64,000 bases of DNA from Terebella lapidaria (lineage: Eukaryota; Annelida; Polychaeta; Terebellida; Terebellidae). Position numbers and translations under genes: made by a program. The notes under the pieces are model-generated. The model was not told the DNA's origin and did not search any database. It worked only from the letters and a program-made list of their open reading frames with translations. The DNA is taken from contig OX424563.1 of the NCBI GenBank assembly GCA_949152475.1, positions 16,775,001 to 16,839,000 of the forward strand, given 5' to 3'. Numbering within the stretch: position 1 is the stretch's first letter; every line of letters begins with the position of its first letter. Below are positions 62,701 through 64,000 of the stretch, piece by piece.

Positions 62701-63354
62701 TACAGAGAGCAATTTTACGGTCAAATTGGTGTGATACATGTTATTCAATTGTATACAAAGTTATACGTGTGTATATACAATACAAAGTACAATAAAATAC
62801 AAAGTTGTTTATTTTCATTTCCTATGATTACGTGTAAAAATATGTACTAAGTATGTACAGTACAAACTACATGTCTATACAACAGTAAATAAGTAAATGC
62901 AAACTAATTGAACAATTGAGTGATTGAGAACAGACTTATTACCATTGATGAATACGTACGATTTCATGAACTGGAAGCCGTGGGTACAGACGAGAATGTT
63001 TCCGTGGATGTCGACCTTCAGAAGGTTTCCGTACTTCGTGTCAAACCACAAACCCCTGAATCATATAGACACACATATACGTCAATCATCTATTGCCATA
63101 CCTCAGTGACAACAGAATGTAACTGGCAGCTTTCTGTCAACGAACACTTATTTATCTTCAAACACTCACAAATAAAAGGTATTTATTAGAAGTTTCATTA
63201 GAGGTGCATACATCATATTGGGTTGTACACTCTGACCTGATTGGGTATGTCGGGTCGTACTCAAAGTTGCGGATGGCTGTCGGGTAGCCGATGTGAACAA
63301 GTCGGTCCACCGTAAGTCGGAATGCCATGGCTTCATACTGCGGGGACTTGTATT
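38520..63354 (-). CDS. NT5C2: Cytosolic purine 5'-nucleotidase, 15 exons, 5' end outside window
   Basis: The joined exons encode about 506 residues that follow vertebrate NT5C2 closely. The enzyme is a HAD-superfamily cytosolic nucleotidase/phosphotransferase that dephosphorylates IMP and GMP and tunes purine pools. Visible HAD motifs: motif II in [12 protein letters not shown], motif III Lys in VDAKKPLFF and motif IV in [11 protein letters not shown]. Motif I (DxDxT) lies in the preceding exon beyond the right edge. The C-terminus ends in an Asp/Glu-rich segment, shorter than the acidic tail of vertebrates. Fifteen exons join in frame with GT/AG borders; most introns are 100-560 bp. Two are inflated by DIRS insertions and one (4.3 kb) by other repeats. 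Start codon not in window. Confidence 0.95.
38781..38952 (-). other. NT5C2 intron, 172 bp
   Basis: GT at 38951-38952 and AG at 38781-38782 on the minus strand. No other feature. Confidence 0.8.
38953..39071 (-). CDS. NT5C2: NT5C2 exon with [19 protein letters not shown] region
   Basis: 119 bp encoding [18 protein letters not shown] then [17 protein letters not shown], a near match to the conserved C-terminal helices of NT5C2. Phase 1 in, phase 0 out. Confidence 0.92.
39141..39382. repeat. Inverted terminal repeat of DIRS 2, 3' side
   Basis: Reverse-complementary to about 45490-45706, with CATATGACCGGTGTGACGTC near the inner edge of both. Confidence 0.85.
39436..39540. repeat. Internal complementary region of DIRS 2
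   Basis: Contains the reverse complement of the left end (ACTGGTTTTAAACAAGTTAA) joined at TTCCTATTTATTG to that of the right end. Confidence 0.85.
39874..45231 (-). CDS. DIRS 2 long frame: Cys-rich ORF1 head to tyrosine recombinase
   Basis: 1785 residues in one frame. The start [13 protein letters not shown] with further CxxC pairs (CWQC, CELC) is a zinc-binding head. A Pro/Ser-rich Gag-like part follows to about residue 730, ending in an Arg/Gly-rich stretch. The middle, about 730-1490, overlies the RT/RNase H frame. The last 320 residues are a tyrosine recombinase with [10 protein letters not shown] (first Arg), HDVRALAAS (HxxR) and FTSFYLREL (catalytic Tyr). DIRS elements are known to overlap their recombinase and RT frames; a single frame running from ORF1 through the recombinase is unusual. 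How the products are made is unknown. Confidence 0.85.
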   Translation of the reverse strand: MKCIVCKHYLPKWEAHNACWQCRDTVYCRPSATCELCADWSIDEWKLCLQGLREIQARRFAGCPTPPSPSDSDSARPRPKASEERKRRLDLQLTNAVCAVSFDLSLSFSFSQVRVPGAARSALGTLTSPQPTGLCGSLLAPSLLAPRSHASLAERPGFQCPSVVSGSAGSVGLTTVPCARDPSGQRVLFPPPGRAPAPGAGFQPHSQGGFRSGPVSPVIRPPAPDFPSVTGPQAVATGAVASRGREPRAMSRPNPWVPGVSMSPRFPEFPFSDSPCVFQIAEDIKDDSPLTALPSGFVASSQGMLSFAQLADQGSSRASEPSGVPVQGSSSTTSEQRLRGELQSFREEMLGQWQQFLARFTPPQPPPPPSSPLLREEPSSDEEPSLQVSQSADQPLPGPSGLTLPRKRKADPDQEADQPESDDPLSWGEKLDFVKRVLPGLWPEEHAPAPVKKVARSMISSEIEHPRPSKDALRFPLSQGVRGSMQERMDETIRSNKSAIGAYPARPSVNDYYTSSELDDKPTALRRHHPHYAFFKEPKAVEIPWAALAELQHTFRVGLATDSAMDWLSMATRRAILQCRDQVLDNPDVDRDDLAEALLSCASLVTSIGKGVGDKVALDSHSLWVSELWRRDAFLSSLKFEVPDQLMTDMRVLHPVIPSSGAPTSLLLPDRSAELREVKKEADEKAAKSSTSNALLSQSKSLERLTQQMVSAFKKPQSAVQQSQPQQQPTRGRGRARGRASGLPFRGASAGSTRGDRGRGRGRGRGEAPKPAGEKKPGTYSFGFRAGSFARVSRRAAWSARFGRYSFLRRARRSSFNSVLERVGAARGLPLGRLDAPSRIRPEIREIATVIARPKGFHSSKRSRTPPCSPRGDNGDDRETSDRTCSRGHSRVLQRVVCGSQSVGGLETSDRSFSVEQVLNSADVFHGNAGASSFSHASRFVGGNDRSQRCLFPYSNETCSSQIPEISLSRPRMAVSGAPVRIIDSAVDFHHGGSGSPDSRPQAGDFYPPISRRLANPAPLSRNADRPSTVCGKSMLTDGVQNQPKKVRLVTASRLRLLGVSLSDYLRDCVADAGSSVKIIRAVRRLPSSHSTDGQTLAVPSRDAGVHGKVSSVGPPAHAAYSAASTLSMVPGHGRQIPARAGLSGSRFPSAMVAGSRQSAPRVVIPPAASIQARIYGCQYGRLGRSLGRQRGLGHLVFVSAGMAHKPVGTGGRVLGSQALGNTFPQSGCVGGHRQLHRCRLHQQAGRYEVPVAVPGRYRPPALVSRPGYFAFREAYPWSYECLGGPPLPEGPGPGHGVESCPQGIPISLRPMGHADGRFVCDPVEPQTSFVCVSHSRSHGHVSGCDVDVLGGHVRVCLPPSGVVGQGDRQVSDSPVSPPADCSVSTAEVVVPGPSGVDSRLPSSASGSVGPPQTTSLQHVSSGSRKSEASCLDIVERCFRKKGFSREVSARIARSNRKSSLAVYQSKWTSFCAWCRRRKVSPFRVDAPLISEFLLEKFNEGRAPSTIAGYRTAIAKTLKPKLGIDFGHDQGLTALINSFEIERPKARNPVPEWDLSLVLNVLRKDPFEPLERASLKLLTFKTVFLLALASGKRRSELHALSFSKVKWKSDGSSVLLGVIPSFLAKTQLAGTPLLSFSIPALTPSLGPGLEEDAKLCPVRALRIYVNRTRELHLGKRLLFVSYLKDFPNDIRPATISSWIKKCVRFCYEKSQAKKSTGFRVKAHDVRALAASLAFTNKVSLNDVMSACTWKSHNTFTSFYLRELAWEDDSGLQLGRLVAAERVVQL
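40764..43040 (-). CDS. DIRS 2 reverse transcriptase / RNase H
   Basis: 758 residues wholly inside the long frame but in another phase of the same strand. Reverse transcriptase motifs: [30 protein letters not shown] and [10 protein letters not shown]. RNase H motifs: [37 protein letters not shown] and the [17 protein letters not shown] box. The DIRS-type RT is followed directly by RNase H, and there is no protease or integrase. It starts in basic Gly/Arg-rich sequence, so the true start may be further upstream. Confidence 0.9.
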   Translation of the reverse strand: MAVVEREAGPQGCPFAGPLPAAPEETVVVAEAEDAERLPSPQGKRNRVRIASDSGPDPLLECREELHGQLVSVDIPSSDEPVGARLILFWKEWERLGACPWVVSTLRRGFGLKFEKLPPLSPVPRGFTLPNDPERRRVLHEEITAMIEKQAIEPAPGDTPGFYSVLFVVPKASGGWRPVIDLSPLNKFLIVPTFSMETPEQVRSVMPRDSWVVTIDLKDAYFHIPMKPAVRKYLRFLYLGRVWQFRALPFGLSTAPWIFTMVAREVQILAHKRGIFIHQYLDDWLIRHHCRETLIVQAQFVVNLCSRMGFKINQKKSDLSPRRDFVFLGYRYQTTSETVLPTLDRQSKLSVLSEGFLRRIPQTARRWQSLLGMLASTEKLVPLGRLHMRPIQRHLHSQWSQVTGDRSQLVQVSPEVVSHLQWWLDPVNLLRGSSFRRPLPSRHVFTDASMDGWGAHWDDSEVSGTWSSSQQEWHINLLELEAVFLALRHWETHFLNQAVLVATDNSTVVAYINKQGGTKSQSLCQAAIDLLLWCHDRGISLFARHIPGHMNVWADRLSRRGQVQAMEWSLAPRVFQSLCGLWGTPMVDLFATRWNHKLPSFVSPIPDPTAMSVDAMSTSWEGMYAYAYPPAVLLDKVIAKFRTHQCRLLLIAPCLPQRSWFPDLLELIVDFPRQLPDRWDLLKQPRSSMFHQAPASLKLHAWILSSDVSERRDFQGRCPLGSPDQIENLLWQSTNRSGLPSVLGVVAGRLVLSESMLP
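45757..45814 (-). CDS. NT5C2: NT5C2 exon [19 protein letters not shown]
   Basis: 58 bp matching vertebrate VTHDMDMCYGMMGSLFRSG. The donor GT at 45755-45756 lies only about 50 bp from the DIRS 2 end. Confidence 0.9.
45921..45981 (-). CDS. NT5C2: NT5C2 exon [20 protein letters not shown]
   Basis: 61 bp matching vertebrate HLDSSSNERPDISSIQRRI. Flanked by AG at the right and GTAAAC at the left on the minus strand. Confidence 0.9.
46115..46337 (-). CDS. NT5C2: NT5C2 exon with HAD motif IV
   Basis: 223 bp encoding [19 protein letters not shown], then [18 protein letters not shown]. The two Asp of the GDHIFGD box bind the catalytic magnesium in this family. Confidence 0.96.
46639..46705 (-). CDS. 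NT5C2: NT5C2 exon [23 protein letters not shown]
   Basis: 67 bp matching vertebrate KIGTYTGPLQHGIVYSGG, with GTAAGT donor. Confidence 0.92.
47046..47153 (-). CDS. NT5C2: NT5C2 exon with HAD motif III lysine
   Basis: 108 bp encoding [18 protein letters not shown] then [11 protein letters not shown]. The Lys of AKKPLFF is the HAD motif III lysine. Confidence 0.95.
47547..47579 (-). CDS. NT5C2: NT5C2 33-bp exon [11 protein letters not shown]
   Basis: Very small exon of 11 codons matching vertebrate KIMTYLFDF, AG acceptor at 47580-47581 and GTGAGG donor. The DIRS 3 element begins about 15 bp upstream of this acceptor. Phase 0 on both sides, so skipping would keep the frame. Confidence 0.9.
47898..48003. 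repeat. Internal complementary region of DIRS 3
   Basis: Joins reverse complements of the left end (GGTTTTAACAGGTTAAAACT) and the right end (TTTATGTCCACACTTTGACC). Confidence 0.85.
49260..50636 (-). pseudogene. DIRS 3 reverse transcriptase / RNase H, downstream part
   Basis: 458 residues: [17 protein letters not shown], RNase H with [25 protein letters not shown] and [17 protein letters not shown]. The upstream part lies beyond the MITE at 51.4-52.4 kb. Confidence 0.88.
50659..50666 (+). other. Target-site duplication of hAT-type MITE (left)
   Basis: GTCCGAGG, repeated exactly at 51411-51418. Confidence 0.9.
50667..51410. mobile_element. hAT-type MITE, 744 bp, inserted in DIRS 3
   Basis: Terminal inverted repeats start TAGGGTTTAAT on both ends and the element is flanked by a perfect 8-bp duplication (GTCCGAGG), the signature of hAT transposons. 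Subterminal regions carry multiple GGGAATTCCC / CCCGGG palindromic words on both sides. No transposase coding; non-autonomous. Confidence 0.9.
51401..52401 (-). pseudogene. DIRS 3 reverse transcriptase, upstream part
   Basis: Motifs ATINDKRAVEP-like, [31 protein letters not shown] and [10 protein letters not shown]. Interrupted at its 3' side by the MITE. Fossil. Confidence 0.85.
51887..54250 (-). pseudogene. DIRS 3 ORF1 (Gag-like), main part
   Basis: 787 residues, Pro/Ser-rich N-terminal half, a helical middle ([21 protein letters not shown]) shared with DIRS 2, and an Arg/Gly-rich GRGRGRP-type end. The Cys-rich head lies beyond the Helentron-like insertion. Confidence 0.75.
54655..55545 (+). 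repeat. Two tandem units of about 475 bp within copy C
   Basis: Direct copies share AATGGCTGTTTTGACCTTTC, GTCGCCATATATGACTTCC, CAAGCGTTCTATGAGTACAG and a TTTTTTTTGC tract. Start points near 54663 and 55120. Confidence 0.75.
55707..55757 (+). repeat. GGAC microsatellite
   Basis: About eleven GGAC units followed by GACGGACGCAACGCC. Confidence 0.95.
55777..55803 (+). repeat. 3' terminal palindrome of copy C
   Basis: 12-bp stem with one G-T type mismatch and an AAA loop. Confidence 0.85.
55807..56219 (-). pseudogene. DIRS 3 ORF1 Cys-rich head
   Basis: [20 protein letters not shown] with further Cys pairs ([16 protein letters not shown]) corresponds to the head of ORF1 in DIRS 2. Separated from the rest by the Helentron-like insertion. 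Confidence 0.8.
56440..56677. repeat. Inverted terminal repeat of DIRS 3, 5' side
   Basis: Reverse-complementary to about 47595-47850, with TTTCGTCAGGAAAGATTTCT in the shared part. Confidence 0.85.
56834..56891 (-). CDS. NT5C2: NT5C2 exon with HAD motif II
   Basis: 58 bp encoding [19 protein letters not shown], matching vertebrate VGKVFLATNSDYKYTD. GTAAGC donor. Confidence 0.94.
57330..57409 (-). CDS. NT5C2: NT5C2 exon [20 protein letters not shown]..
   Basis: 80 bp encoding [16 protein letters not shown], matching vertebrate LEKYVVKDGKLPLLLS. Confidence 0.92.
57568..57661 (-). CDS. NT5C2: NT5C2 exon [20 protein letters not shown]
   Basis: 94 bp matching vertebrate [26 protein letters not shown] donor. 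Confidence 0.95.
57662..59733 (-). other. Part of NT5C2 intron 4, nothing recognised
   Basis: AT-rich intron sequence with many ACATGTA words. No gene, RNA or clear repeat is supported. Confidence 0.5.
59734..60704. mobile_element. Candidate non-autonomous element with CAGGGGCG ends
   Basis: The left end reads CAGGGGCGTTGGAAGC and the right end, read inward, CAGGGGCGCCGGAGCC; both are followed by a CGGCAGG word. The interior contains a copy of the GCGAGCGAAGG / GGGGGCGCC / CTCTGAGACC module also present at 26.8-27.1 kb. The word CATGT flanks both ends, but it is common here and may be chance. Possibly hAT-like. Confidence 0.45.
60715..61608. mobile_element. Foldback MITE flanked by TTAA
   Basis: Ends are inverted repeats of about 125 bp starting AGTACTAGTA and containing GAAAGATCTCATTGAT and CCGTTCAAAAGTTA. 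TTAA flanks both sides (60711-60714 and 61609-61612), the target of piggyBac and Kolobok-type elements. The interior has paired CCATGGTTGCC-like words. No transposase. Superfamily undecided. Confidence 0.8.
61962..62019 (-). CDS. NT5C2: NT5C2 exon [18 protein letters not shown]
   Basis: 58 bp matching vertebrate [18 protein letters not shown]. Confidence 0.95.
62020..62576 (-). other. NT5C2 intron, 557 bp, nothing else seen
   Basis: GT/AG bounded. A short inverted repeat around GCTAGC words near 62240-62290 is weak. Confidence 0.6.
62577..62665 (-). CDS. NT5C2: NT5C2 exon [20 protein letters not shown]
   Basis: 89 bp matching vertebrate [22 protein letters not shown], one residue shorter in the loop. 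Confidence 0.95.
62960..63055 (-). CDS. NT5C2: NT5C2 exon [20 protein letters not shown]
   Basis: 96 bp matching vertebrate [20 protein letters not shown]; donor GTACGT. Confidence 0.95.
63237..63354 (-). CDS. NT5C2: NT5C2 most 5' exon in the window
   Basis: 118 bp encoding [18 protein letters not shown] then [19 protein letters not shown], matching vertebrate YKSPEYESLGFELTVERL. The HAD motif I exon (DMDYT in vertebrates) must lie to the right of the window. Confidence 0.95.
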
Positions 63355-64000
63355 CTGTGAAAATAAACATACATGTATGTAGAGCAGTCATACATAACAA
63401 ACAAAAAAGTATGCATCTATGTACGTACTGTATTTATATTGAATGTAGAATCATTGAAGAATATTTGTTATTATTATTAACAAAACATTACATGTATGTC
63501 CTTGAAATTTTCTTTTGTAATATACATGTATCAGAAAAAATTGTTTTCTTTTTTCATATTTTCAAAATATCACTTTGCTAGAGCTAGTGACTTGTGACTG
63601 TAGAAGCCACACAGATGATCCGTCACATGCAGTCTGTGTTACCATGGTTACCGTTACTATAGTTATCATACAGTGCATTACATCTTGGCTTGCCGAGTTT
63701 GTTTCCATGGCAACTCGCCCAAGCGTCATCAAGACAACGAAGCACTGACTGTAAGGAAGGTGCATCTCAGTGCAGCCACATATCAATCATGTATTCATCA
63801 TGTAAATAAAAACAATTGATATCTAGAATATATTCTGTATGTACCAAGATAGACAGATACATATGTATACATATGTGTGTACATAGTAAGATCTAATTTG
63901 ATCCGAATCTACGGAACTTATAAAATGACGGCCTATCAAACTTTGGGACAAGTGGAGGATATATGATAGAGTTCCTGTATTTATGATAACTGATAAGCTG
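63355..64000 (-). other. NT5C2 intron running off the window
   Basis: No coding sequence for the preceding exon is found before the window ends. Confidence 0.55.

Overview
The window is animal genomic DNA, most likely from a marine invertebrate such as a lancelet, mollusc or echinoderm; the species cannot be named from sequence alone. Evidence for this: one spliced host gene with short introns, abundant ACATGTA-type AT-rich spacer, DIRS-type retrotransposons with tyrosine recombinase, Helentron-like non-autonomous elements with a GGAC microsatellite, and many foldback and hAT-like repeats.

Layout. 1-8.2 kb is gene-free repeat DNA: a 3.8-kb foldback element (2.19-5.96 kb) lies between clusters of GGACGGAC and GCGAAYGTTA motifs, with a 38/39-bp minisatellite at 6.15-7.08 kb. 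8.17-21.56 kb is a Ty3/Gypsy LTR retrotransposon on the minus strand that looks whole. It has matching 735-bp LTRs, a 4-bp target duplication, gag, pol, and a third 932-residue ORF that is not an envelope. 21.6-28.6 kb holds a LINE remnant, a Helentron-like element made of 134-bp repeats rich in AGGTCA half-sites, and hAT-like debris. 28.8-34.5 kb is a broken DIRS element inserted into a second Helentron-like element. 34.8-38.3 kb is mostly featureless.

38.5-63.4 kb carries 15 consecutive exons, on the minus strand, of the cytosolic purine 5'-nucleotidase gene (NT5C2 orthologue); its first exon or exons lie beyond the right edge. All splice sites are GT/AG and every reading phase joins. Two DIRS elements sit in introns of this gene in the sense orientation. 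One (39.14-45.71 kb, looks whole) fills a native intron of about 119 bp. The other (47.60-56.68 kb) fills one of about 171 bp and ends only about 15 nt from a splice acceptor. The second DIRS was itself hit by a hAT-type MITE and by a Helentron-like element. A TTAA-flanked foldback MITE and a candidate CAGGGGCG-ended element lie in the 4.3-kb intron 4.

The most unusual signal is in the Gypsy element. The hexamer GGGYCG (CGRCCC on the element's sense strand) occurs roughly every 100 bp throughout LTRs, leader, all three ORFs and non-coding spacer, in all codon phases and essentially only in one orientation, and I noticed almost none outside the element. With the accessory ORF, which combines a zinc-finger-like motif and a perfect five-repeat leucine zipper, this suggests a possible self-recognition system (packaging, RNA export or anti-silencing) that I do not recognise as described.
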